From the NCBI GenBank assembly GCA_938091275.1, contig CALKMY010000054.1:1-8730 (forward strand): a stretch of DNA of 8,730 nt. The letters run 5' to 3'. The first letter of the stretch is position 1, and every line of letters begins with the position of its first letter. Below, piece by piece: positions 1-6,255 of the stretch. This stretch comes from Candidatus Nanopelagicales bacterium. Lineage in GTDB: Bacteria > Actinomycetota > Actinomycetes > S36-B12. The notes below the pieces were generated by a model that saw nothing but the letters and a program-made list of their open reading frames with translations, was not told the origin of the DNA and did not search any database. The position numbers and the translations under genes are program-made.

Positions 1-688
1 CGCATAGCGCGTCCACCATGACCGGCACGTCGACCAACTGCGCTTGGACGGACTCCCGTTTGTCGTCCAGGACCCGCAGCGGGTTGCTCCCCGCACGCTC
101 GCGCGTCGCGGCGTCCAGATCGCACCGCTCGAGGAACGCCATCAGTTGTTCTCGGTACGCCGGACGACACTCAGCGCACCCCAGGCTCGTGAGGTCGAGG
201 CGATACGCGCTCAGGCCCAGGCGTCGGTATCCCTCGTCCGCAATGGCGATGACTTCCGCGTCCAACGCAGGGTCATCGCTCCCGACCGCCTCAAGTCCGA
301 CCTGCTGCAGTTGCCGGTAGCGGCCATGCTGAGGTCGCTCGGCGCGAAAGAACGGCCCGGCGTACCAGAGCTTGACCGGCAATGCGCCCTTGTCGAGTCG
401 GTTCTCGACGATCGACCGCATGACTCCCGCCGTGCCCTCCGGCCGCAGCGACAAGGACCGCCCTCCGCGATCAAGAAAGGTGTACATCTCCTTGCTGACC
501 ACGTCCGTGCTTTCGCCCACACCCCGCACGAACAGCGACGTGTCTTCGAACACTGGCAATTCGATGTATCCATAGCCGGCGCATCGCGCAGGATGCGCCA
601 AAGCCTCCCGCACCGCGAGAAACGCCGACGACCGCGGCGGGAAATACTCCGGAACTCCTTTGGGTGCCTGAAATTCGACCACGCTCAC
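1..688 (-). CDS. hisS: Histidine--tRNA ligase, N-terminal half (3' end beyond the left edge)
   Basis: Class II aminoacyl-tRNA synthetase that charges tRNA-His with histidine in the cytoplasm. About 229 residues are visible, against a usual length near 420. The start carries the family FQAPKG..E..P segment (residues 6-16). LRPEGTA lies at 81-87. Motif 2, with FRAERPQ and GRYRQ followed by Q..GLEAVG, spans 114-136 and holds the ATP-binding arginines. [10 protein letters not shown] stretch near 174-182 is also typical of HisRS. The second histidine motif, motif 3 and the anticodon-binding domain would lie outside the window. The GTG at 688 overlaps the upstream hydrolase stop as GTGA, which suggests translational coupling. 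A second in-frame GTG at 682 sits 8 bases after GAGGG, a better ribosome-binding spacing than the 2 bases before the first GTG, so the true start may be two codons later. The identity is secure; only the exact start is open. Confidence 0.96.
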   Translation of the reverse strand, partial: MSVVEFQAPKGVPEYFPPRSSAFLAVREALAHPARCAGYGYIELPVFEDTSLFVRGVGESTDVVSKEMYTFLDRGGRSLSLRPEGTAGVMRSIVENRLDKGALPVKLWYAGPFFRAERPQHGRYRQLQQVGLEAVGSDDPALDAEVIAIADEGYRRLGLSAYRLDLTSLGCAECRPAYREQLMAFLERCDLDAATRERAGSNPLRVLDDKRESVQAQLVDVPVMVDALC

Positions 689-1404
689 CACCCTCGGTTC
701 GGGGCGTGCGCATCGTGTCCAGAACCAGCGGCTTTCAGGAATGCGTTCGACGCGCGCTCCTGCCCGATCGTCGTGTGGGGTCCGTGACCGGGCAAAACCA
801 CGATCTCGTCGGCCATGGGCCAGATGACGTCGCGCAGGCTCTCGTTCATCTGGTCGGGACTACCGCCGGGGAGATCGGTCCGACCGATCGACCCTTGGAA
901 GAGCACGTCACCGGAGAACAGGACATCAACGTCGTCACCGCGCTCGGCCTGAAACACCGCCGACCCCTCGGTGTGTCCAGGGGCATGTCGGACGGCAAAA
1001 CGAATGCCCACAAGTTCGATCTCGGCATCTCGCCCCGGTGGGAGCAATTGGACGTCATCTGGTTCGGTCAACTCCAGGGAGTTCTTTGTCATGGCCAGGA
1101 GCTGCTCACGAGCCGCTGCCATGCTGCTGCCGGCGGGGTCGGCGAGCCGATAGCGGTCGTCGGCGTGGATCAGCGCTGGAATCTCGAACTCACGGGCCAG
1201 CGGGGCAACACTCCAAATGTGGTCCATGTGACCGTGCGTGAGTAGGACGGCGGCGGGCGCCAGGCGGTGCTCGGCGATGATCTCGTGCACGCCGTCGATC
1301 GACTCTTGGCCGGGATCGATGACGACGCACGGCTCGCCCGGACCCGTTGCCACGACATAACAGTTCGTGGCCCACGATCCAGCAGGGAAGCCGGTGATGA
1401 ACAA
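685..1404 (-). CDS. Metallo-beta-lactamase-fold hydrolase, glyoxalase II-like
   Basis: A 239-residue cytoplasmic metallo-hydrolase of the hydroxyacylglutathione hydrolase-like group; no signal peptide is seen. The dinuclear metal site is complete. THGHMDH at 56-62 supplies H57, H59, D61 and H62; H144 lies in [10 protein letters not shown]166 in FSGD and H207 in LPGHG. The GRTDLPGG stretch (174-181) is typical of the short glyoxalase II-like subgroup that lacks the long C-terminal substrate domain. I chose TTG at 1404 as start because AGGAGG lies 4 bases upstream and the protein then begins [16 protein letters not shown], the usual beginning of actinobacterial relatives. Reading on to an ATG at 1503 would add 33 arginine/proline-rich residues without family resemblance. 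The stop overlaps the hisS GTG, so the two genes are probably one transcript. Fold and catalytic class are clear. The substrate is not: thioester hydrolysis is inferred from the family, and actinobacteria often use mycothiol rather than glutathione. Confidence 0.9.
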   Translation of the reverse strand: MFITGFPAGSWATNCYVVATGPGEPCVVIDPGQESIDGVHEIIAEHRLAPAAVLLTHGHMDHIWSVAPLAREFEIPALIHADDRYRLADPAGSSMAAAREQLLAMTKNSLELTEPDDVQLLPPGRDAEIELVGIRFAVRHAPGHTEGSAVFQAERGDDVDVLFSGDVLFQGSIGRTDLPGGSPDQMNESLRDVIWPMADEIVVLPGHGPHTTIGQERASNAFLKAAGSGHDAHAPNRGW

Positions 1405-1414
1405 GGCTCCTCCT
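1405..1414 (-). promoter_or_regulatory. Ribosome binding site that fixes the TTG start of the hydrolase
   Basis: On the minus strand AGGAGG occupies 1414-1409, followed by AGCC and then TTG at 1404-1402. It is a full anti-16S match at 4 bases. No comparable site sits before the in-frame ATG at 1503. This supports a TTG start. Confidence 0.7.
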
Positions 1415-1453
1415 GGGCGAGATGTGCAGCGTCGCGCTGGGTGCGGGTGTTTT

Positions 1454-1491
1454 GGGACGTCCCTCCGGACGTTCCTCCGGCGGGGGCCCCG
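1454..1491. repeat. Duplicated 12-mer and palindromes in the hydrolase-hisS leader
   Basis: On the plus strand GACGTCCCTCCG (1456-1467) is followed directly by GACGTTCCTCCG (1468-1479), a tandem copy with one mismatch. The first copy overlaps the perfect palindrome GGGACGTCCC (1454-1463), and GGGGCCCC lies at 1483-1490. Read on the minus strand this falls in the untranslated leader of the hydrolase-hisS pair, downstream of the candidate promoter. It may be a folded leader or a protein-binding site; no known riboswitch or T-box pattern is recognised. Confidence 0.5.
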
Positions 1492-1503
1492 ATCAGCAAG
1501 CAC

Positions 1504-1531
1504 AGCCTAGCCTCGCGGCGCCCCGTGTCTT
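1504..1531 (-). promoter_or_regulatory. Candidate promoter for the hydrolase-hisS pair
   Basis: On the minus strand AAGACA (1531-1526, four of six to TTGACA) is followed by a 16-base spacer and TAGGCT (1509-1504, fits the actinobacterial TAnnnT -10). Transcription would begin near 1497 and give a leader of about 93 bases before the TTG. This rests on motif matching only, and such motifs are weak in GC-rich DNA. Confidence 0.3.
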
Positions 1532-1537
1532 CACCTC

Positions 1538-1543
1538 TACACT
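1538..1543 (+). promoter_or_regulatory. Candidate -10 box for the cyclophilin gene
   Basis: TACACT fits TAnnnT and lies 52 bases before the ATG at 1596. No convincing -35 box is seen at 16-18 bases upstream. The same hexamer occurs before relA. If used, the leader would be about 45 bases. Confidence 0.28.
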
Positions 1544-1595
1544 CGGACGCCGAACATCGAATGAGTACGCACCGACACCGACTTTCAGGACGGAC

Positions 1596-2423
1596 ATGAC
1601 CTCCTCTAACCGACGACAACGCCAACTCGCGCGTGCGAAGTTCGAGCGGCAGCAAGCCCGACGCGCCGAACGCGAGGACAAGGCCCGGGTGCGCCAACGG
1701 GTCGTGGCCATCGTCGTTGTCGGTGCCTTAGTCATCGCCGGTGGCGGATGGGCGATCTTCACCCTCATCGATCGAGGGAACGAACCCGAGTCCACCGCGT
1801 CCGAGATCGACGAGGTGGCCGAGGAGTTGATCGAGGAGATCGAAGCGGGGGCTGCCGTCGTCGATATCTGCGCCGAGCCAGCGCCGACGCGTGCCGACGA
1901 CCTCACCTTCGATTCCCCGCCCGACGGCGCCACAGCAGTAAGCGGCACTCTCACCTTGGCCACCAACTGCGGAGATATCTCTATCGACCTGTTCGCTGAC
2001 GATGCACCCGCGACGGTCGCCTCAATGACCTTCCTCGCCAATGAGGGGTTCTTCGACGGAACCGCCTGTCACCGACTGACCACGGCCGGCATCTTCGTTC
2101 TGCAATGCGGCGATCCGGCGGGCAACGGCACCGGTGGACCGGGCTATCAGATTCCCGACGAGAACCTGCCGGCAGAGGGTGAGGCCAACTATCCGGCAGG
2201 GACAGTTGCCATGGCGAACGCCGGACCAGGCACGGGCGGCTCGCAGTTCTTCCTCGTGTACGAGGACACCACCCTCCCCTCGGGCTACACGATCTGGGGG
2301 CAGGTCACCGACGGCCTGGACATCGTGCGAGCTATTGCGGAGGCAGGCGTGGCCGACGGCGGTGGGGACGGCCTCCCCGCCCAACCGATTGTTATCGAAA
2401 CGGCAACAGTTGGGGCGGCCTAG
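1596..2423 (+). CDS. Membrane-anchored cyclophilin-type peptidyl-prolyl isomerase
   Basis: A 275-residue enzyme that catalyses cis-trans isomerisation at proline, probably on the outside of the membrane. Residues 1-35 are strongly basic and helical. Residues 36-58 form one hydrophobic span (VVAIVVVGALVIAGGGW core), giving an N-in signal anchor. An acidic linker (about 63-85) leads to the cyclophilin domain (about 115-272). Recognisable active-site positions are H159-R160 (catalytic arginine), F167, Q170 in LQCGDP, M206 and N208 in AMANAG, Q217-F218-F219 in GSQFF, and W234 in YTIWG. Cysteines 92, 125, 158 and 171 lie on the predicted outer side and could form disulfides; 125, 158 and 171 sit where I recall conserved cysteines in actinobacterial relatives. 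The start is ATG at 1596, with AGGA 5 bases upstream; an extension to 1422 would only add non-homologous sequence. It ends in tandem TAG stops and is transcribed away from the hydrolase gene. It corresponds in position to M. tuberculosis ppiB. Confidence 0.93.
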   Translation: MTSSNRRQRQLARAKFERQQARRAEREDKARVRQRVVAIVVVGALVIAGGGWAIFTLIDRGNEPESTASEIDEVAEELIEEIEAGAAVVDICAEPAPTRADDLTFDSPPDGATAVSGTLTLATNCGDISIDLFADDAPATVASMTFLANEGFFDGTACHRLTTAGIFVLQCGDPAGNGTGGPGYQIPDENLPAEGEANYPAGTVAMANAGPGTGGSQFFLVYEDTTLPSGYTIWGQVTDGLDIVRAIAEAGVADGGGDGLPAQPIVIETATVGAA

Positions 2424-2442
2424 TAGCGCTTTCCCTCCTCGG

Positions 2443-2472
2443 TGACAGACTGTCAGTGACGGCAGGGCCGTC
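2443..2472. repeat. Nested inverted repeats between the cyclophilin and DUF349 genes
   Basis: Three inverted repeats overlap. TGACAG-A-CTGTCA covers 2443-2455; GTCA-G-TGAC covers 2452-2460 and shares an arm with the first; GACGGC-AGG-GCCGTC covers 2458-2472 and forms a 6-pair stem with a 3-base loop. The last could be a terminator for the cyclophilin transcript, but no T-run follows. The first resembles an operator. They cannot all fold at once. The rest of the 94-base gap holds no clear promoter; GAGGGAT occurs twice (2499-2515), the second copy being the ribosome binding site of the next gene. Confidence 0.5.
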
Positions 2473-2517
2473 GAATGGCGCAGGCGAGGACAGTGCGAGA
2501 GGGATCTAGAGGGATAC

Positions 2518-3879
2518 GTGGACGTGACGACTGACGACGAGGGAACGACGGGCGCGCAGTCGCCCGTTCCTACCCCGGCCGCCCTGCGTCGCCCCACGGG
2601 ACCGACGCGGCCAACCTCCGATGCCCCGACCACCGCAGTTGCGGACGCTCCGAGCCCGAGCATGGCCTTCGGGCGCGCCGAGGCCGACGGCACGATCTAC
2701 CTGCTGGCACCGGACGGCGAAGTGGCCGTGGGACAGTACGCCGCTGGCACCCCTGACGAAGGGCTAGCGTTCTTCGCCCGGAAGTACGACGACCTCGTCG
2801 TGGAAATCGATCTCGTCACGACGCGACTAGCCGACGGCCGCGCCAAGCCCGATCAGGCGCGGGCCGCTATCGCCCGCGTCCGCCAGGGCCTGGAGGAACG
2901 TTCATACGTGGGAGACGTGGCCGCCCTGTCCGCCAAGGTCGATGCAGCGGAAGCCGAACTGGAGTCGGCGGTGGTACGGCAGGCGGCGCACCGCGAGCGA
3001 GTCCGCGAGGAGACCAAGGTGGCGCGCGAGGCGCTGGTGACCGAAGCCGAAACGCTGTCGGAATCCTCCTCCTGGAAGTCAACATCCGAGCGATACTCCG
3101 CAATGGTTGAGGAGTGGAAGGCGCTCCCCCGTTCTGATCGCTCCCTGGAACAGGACCTGTGGAAGCGCCTTAGTTCTGCACGTGCGAGCTTCGATAAGCG
3201 GCGCCGTGCGCACTTCGCGCAGCTCGACTCACAACGCAAAGAAGCCGTTGCGGCCAAGCGTGAACTGATCACCAAGGCCGAGGCTTTGGCAGACTCGACG
3301 GATTGGGGGCCGACCACGCGCGCATTCCGCTCACTAATGGACCAGTGGAAGCGAGCGCCGCGGGGATCGCGCTCGGACGAGGACAAACTGTGGAAGAAGT
3401 TCAAGGCCGCGCAGGATTCGTTCTATTCCGCGATGAAGGCCGCTGACGCCGCGAAAGACGCCGAACTTGCACCGAACGTCGAAGTGAAGGAAGCACTAGT
3501 CGTCAAGGCGGAGGCGCTGCTTCCGCTGGACGGATCCACAGACCTCCGCCAGGTCAAGCGTCAACTTCGCTCCATCCAAGAGCAGTGGGACAAAGCCGGT
3601 GACCTGCCGCGCAGCGACCGATCGCGATTGGAATCTCGGCTCAAGAAGGTCGAGGATGCGGTGCGCAAGGCGGAGTCGAGCGCCTGGGACCGCGACGACC
3701 CCGACAAAAGAGCCCGGGCAGAGTCCACTGCGAACGCCTTCACCGACGCACTCGTCAAGCAGGAAGCCGATCTCGAGCAAGCCCGCGCCGCCGGCGATGA
3801 GCGAGCAGTGCGCAAACTGGAGCAGTCCATCGAGAGCACCCGGGCACTGCTCGAGGCAGCCCAAAGAATCGCCCAATAG
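2518..3879 (+). CDS. DUF349 domain protein with three helical repeats
   Basis: A 453-residue soluble, highly charged and mostly alpha-helical protein with no signal peptide or membrane span. Residues 1-50 are Pro/Thr/Ala-rich and probably disordered. Residues 51-75 look like a small beta-rich segment (FGRAEADGTIYLL). A coiled coil follows at about 90-170. Three DUF349 repeats come next, at roughly 169-234, 246-308 and 324-386. Each has a W about 30 residues in (W200, W277, W357), followed by a PR..R segment in the first and third and APRGSRS in the second; repeats one and two then have LWK (214-216, 291-293). Residues 400-450 form a second coiled coil. The GTG at 2518 has GAGGG 4 bases upstream; a second GTG at 2524 is also possible. 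DUF349 proteins are widespread in actinobacteria and common beside relA, but I know of no established function. The gene converges on relA. Confidence 0.88.
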   Translation: MDVTTDDEGTTGAQSPVPTPAALRRPTGPTRPTSDAPTTAVADAPSPSMAFGRAEADGTIYLLAPDGEVAVGQYAAGTPDEGLAFFARKYDDLVVEIDLVTTRLADGRAKPDQARAAIARVRQGLEERSYVGDVAALSAKVDAAEAELESAVVRQAAHRERVREETKVAREALVTEAETLSESSSWKSTSERYSAMVEEWKALPRSDRSLEQDLWKRLSSARASFDKRRRAHFAQLDSQRKEAVAAKRELITKAEALADSTDWGPTTRAFRSLMDQWKRAPRGSRSDEDKLWKKFKAAQDSFYSAMKAADAAKDAELAPNVEVKEALVVKAEALLPLDGSTDLRQVKRQLRSIQEQWDKAGDLPRSDRSRLESRLKKVEDAVRKAESSAWDRDDPDKRARAESTANAFTDALVKQEADLEQARAAGDERAVRKLEQSIESTRALLEAAQRIAQ

Positions 3880-3885
3880 CAACAC

Positions 3886-3915
3886 ACCGACCGAGCCCCA
3901 CACGTCCTCGTCGGT
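3886..3915. terminator. Bulged hairpin after the DUF349 gene
   Basis: ACCGAC-C-GAG (3886-3895) can pair with CTC-GTCGGT (3907-3915), nine pairs with one bulged C and an 11-base loop. It begins 6 bases after the DUF349 stop. There is no U-tract on either strand, which is common for actinobacterial terminators, so the call rests on position and pairing. Confidence 0.45.
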
Positions 3916-3920
3916 CAGGT

Positions 3921-3941
3921 GCCAGCCACACCTACGCTGGC
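3921..3941. terminator. Hairpin after relA, probably part of a two-way terminator
   Basis: GCCAGC (3921-3926) and GCTGGC (3936-3941) form a perfect 6-pair stem with a 9-base loop, one base from the relA stop at 3943-3945. With the hairpin at 3886-3915 it lies between convergent genes, where termination is needed in both directions. No T-run follows. Confidence 0.5.
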
Positions 3942-3942
3942 C

Positions 3943-6210
3943 CTAGACCCGGTACGCGTCGTAAACACCCTCGACGGTCCGCACCGTCTTCAAAACAGAT
4001 CCGAGATGTTTCGGGTCGGCCATCTCGAAGGTGAACCTCGAGGTCGCGATCCTGTCCCGCGTCGTGGTGACCGACGCGCTCAGAATGTTCACGTGCGTAT
4101 CCGACAGGGCGCGCGTGATGTCGGCGAGCAACCGGGAACGGTCGAGCGCCTCGACCTGGATGTTCACGAGGAAGACGCTGGATGGTGTTGGCGCCCACTC
4201 CACGTCCACTTCACGCTCCGGGCTTTGTCGCAGGCTCGGCACGTTGACGCAATTTTCGCGATGCACTGAAACACCCGACGCTCGCGTGACAAAACCCATG
4301 ATGGCATCGCCCGGGACCGGGGTGCAGCAGCGCGCAAGCTTGACCCACAGATCGTCGACCCCTTTGACGACGACTCCCACGTCTCGCGAGGCACTCTCTC
4401 GTCGCCCCGGCGTCGGGGTGACCGCCTCGGCGGCGTCATCGTCGGCCCCGTCCACGCCGCCCGCAGCATCAATCAGCCGTTCGACGATGGTCGAAGCGGC
4501 GATGCGACCTTCGCCAACCGATGCGTACAGCGCAGAAACATCGGCTTGGTTGAGATCAACGGCGATCGTCGACAGCGCCTGGTTGGTCATCAATCTTTGT
4601 AGCGGCAAGCCCTTCTTGCGCATCGCTCGTGCGATCTGATCTTTGCCGTTATCTATCGCTTCCTCGCGGCGCTCCTTGGAGAACCACGCCTTGATCTTGG
4701 TTTTGGCTCGCGCGGATGCCACGAAACCAAGCCAGTCGCGACTGGGCCCGGCTCCTTCAGCCTTGGAGGTGAAGATTTCCACGACGTCGCCGCTGGATAG
4801 TTCAGACTCCAGCGGTACGAGCTTTCCGTTCATTCGCGCACCGACGCACCGGTGCCCAATCTCGGTGTGGACGGAGTAGGCGAAATCGACCGGCGTCGCC
4901 CCCGCCGGAAGCGCCATCACATCGCCCTTCGGCGTAAAGACGTACACCTCAGCTGTTCCGAGGTCGTAGCGCAGTGAGTCCATGAACTCACCGGGATCGG
5001 AGGTTTCACGCTGCCAATCCAGCAGTTGACGTAACCATGCGAACTCGTCCGGCCCGGCCTTGTCAGACTCACCCTGCTTATACATCCAGTGTGCAGCGAC
5101 GCCCAGCTCGGCCGATTGGTCCATGTCGTGGGTGCGAATCTGCACTTCCACCACTTTGCCTTCCGGCCCGATGACGGTCGTGTGCAGCGACTGATACATG
5201 TTGAACTTCGGCATTGCGATGAAGTCCTTGAAGCGACCCGGCACAGGGCTCCACTGAGCGTGAATCGTTCCCAAGACCGCGTAGCACTCGCGAATGCTGT
5301 CGACAAGGATGCGGACCCCGACCAAGTCATAGATGTCGTTGAAGTCGCGACCGCGCACGATCATCTTTTGATACACCGAGTAGTAGTGCTTCGGACGGCC
5401 GGTCACCGAGGCCTTAATGCGGCTCGTTTTCAGTTGGGCTTCGATATCGTTGATTACTTCCGCCAGGTACTTGTCGCGGGAGGGTGCCCGCTCCCCGACC
5501 AGGCGCACGATCTCCTCGTACATTTTCGGATACAGCGTGGCGAAAGACAGGTCCTCGAGTTCCCACTTGATGGCGTTCATGCCGAGCCGGTGCGCCAGTG
5601 GCGCATAAATTTCCAGAGTTTCCTTGGCTTTCTTCTGCTGCTTTTCTTCCGGGAGCCAGCGGAGGGTGCGCATGTTGTGGAGACGGTCGGTGAGCTTGAT
5701 GACCAGCACGCGAATATCGCGGGCCATGGCCACGACCATCTTCCGCACGGTTTCCGCCGCGGAGGCCTCGCCGTAGGTGACTTTGTCGAGCTTGGTAACG
5801 CCGTCCACCAACAAGGCGATCTCGTCCCCGAAGTCTTCCCGGAGTGCATCGAGTGAGTACCCGCAGTCCTCGACGGTGTCGTGCAGCAATGCGGCCGACA
5901 GTGTCGAGGCCGGCATGCCCAGATCCGCCAGGATGGACGCGACCGCTACCGGGTGGGTGATGTATGGCTCCCCCGACCGGCGCTCTTGGTCTCGGTGCAG
6001 GTACTCCGCCATCTCATAGGCACGCTCGAGGGTCCGCGTATCGGCCTTCGGGTGATACCGGCGCAGCGTCCGGATGACCGGCTCGAGTTCCGGGTGGGCG
6101 TAACGGGGACCGGCGAGCCTTGCGAATCGTCCACGAAAACCGCCGGAGTCACTTACCTGTGATCCGCGGGCGACTTCAGGCTCGGTGGTGGCGGGAATGT
6201 TCTTCGCCAT
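3943..6210 (-). CDS. relA: Bifunctional (p)ppGpp synthetase/hydrolase (long RelA/SpoT homologue)
   Basis: A 755-residue cytoplasmic stringent-response enzyme, the usual length for Rel. It makes (p)ppGpp from ATP and GDP/GTP on stalled ribosomes and also degrades it. Domains in order: HD hydrolase at about 65-215, with H86, H110-D111, E114-D115 and D175 in KLTDRLHNM; synthetase at about 260-375, with YDLVGVRI (D295), the RFKD motif at 326-329, YQSLHT and EVQIRT (E355); TGS at about 420-482; a conserved-cysteine region at about 610-660 with C628-C629, H650 and C654; ACT at about 680-753. RxKD is the signature of bifunctional Rel, whereas synthetase-only RelA has ExDD. The intact HD residues agree. 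The reading frame extends to a GTG at 6216, but that codon overlaps the GGAGG at 6220-6216, which is spaced 5 bases from the ATG at 6210, so I start at 6210. It follows secF by 45 bases and converges on the DUF349 gene. Confidence 0.97.
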   Translation of the reverse strand: MAKNIPATTEPEVARGSQVSDSGGFRGRFARLAGPRYAHPELEPVIRTLRRYHPKADTRTLERAYEMAEYLHRDQERRSGEPYITHPVAVASILADLGMPASTLSAALLHDTVEDCGYSLDALREDFGDEIALLVDGVTKLDKVTYGEASAAETVRKMVVAMARDIRVLVIKLTDRLHNMRTLRWLPEEKQQKKAKETLEIYAPLAHRLGMNAIKWELEDLSFATLYPKMYEEIVRLVGERAPSRDKYLAEVINDIEAQLKTSRIKASVTGRPKHYYSVYQKMIVRGRDFNDIYDLVGVRILVDSIRECYAVLGTIHAQWSPVPGRFKDFIAMPKFNMYQSLHTTVIGPEGKVVEVQIRTHDMDQSAELGVAAHWMYKQGESDKAGPDEFAWLRQLLDWQRETSDPGEFMDSLRYDLGTAEVYVFTPKGDVMALPAGATPVDFAYSVHTEIGHRCVGARMNGKLVPLESELSSGDVVEIFTSKAEGAGPSRDWLGFVASARAKTKIKAWFSKERREEAIDNGKDQIARAMRKKGLPLQRLMTNQALSTIAVDLNQADVSALYASVGEGRIAASTIVERLIDAAGGVDGADDDAAEAVTPTPGRRESASRDVGVVVKGVDDLWVKLARCCTPVPGDAIMGFVTRASGVSVHRENCVNVPSLRQSPEREVDVEWAPTPSSVFLVNIQVEALDRSRLLADITRALSDTHVNILSASVTTTRDRIATSRFTFEMADPKHLGSVLKTVRTVEGVYDAYRV

Positions 6211-6220
6211 GTCCACCTCC
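6211..6220 (-). promoter_or_regulatory. Ribosome binding site that decides the relA start
   Basis: Minus strand GGAGG at 6220-6216, then TGGAC, then ATG at 6210-6208. The in-frame GTG at 6216-6214 shares a base with this site and would have no ribosome binding site of its own at proper distance. Confidence 0.75.
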
Positions 6221-6237
6221 CCTCGCCGCGGAACACC

Positions 6238-6243
6238 AGTGTA
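6238..6243 (-). promoter_or_regulatory. Candidate -10 box for relA
   Basis: TACACT on the minus strand in the secF-relA gap fits TAnnnT and is identical to the candidate before the cyclophilin gene. It would start transcription near 6231, about 21 bases before the ATG. No good -35 is seen 16-18 bases upstream, where the secF 3' end lies. It would allow relA expression independent of secDF. Confidence 0.3.
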
Positions 6244-6255
6244 CGCGCGGGGGAA

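Noticed and set aside
44..787. A 247-codon plus-strand frame opposite hisS
   Set aside because: It runs through the hisS-hydrolase junction, has no family resemblance, and the minus strand encodes clear HisRS motifs.
1405..1503. N-terminal extension of the hydrolase to an ATG at 1503
   Set aside because: The extra 33 residues are Arg/Pro-rich and unlike the family, while AGGAGG marks the TTG at 1404.
1405..1503. A histidine-attenuator leader peptide before the hisS operon
   Set aside because: The leader frame encodes only two clustered His codons (HPHP), without a short peptide plus terminator pair. No T-box signature is seen either.
1422..1595. Extension of the cyclophilin gene upstream to an ATG at 1422
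   Set aside because: The added residues cover the promoter region and resemble nothing; ATG at 1596 has a ribosome binding site and gives the expected basic N-terminus.
2443..2455. TGACAG-A-CTGTCA as an SOS (LexA) box
   Set aside because: It does not fit the actinobacterial consensus of GAAC/GTTC half-sites, and the flanking gene is not a repair gene.
5089..5856. A 255-codon plus-strand frame opposite relA
   Set aside because: Its His/Val/Asp-rich product is the mirror of the conserved Rel synthetase and HD codons; no domain or ribosome binding site supports it.
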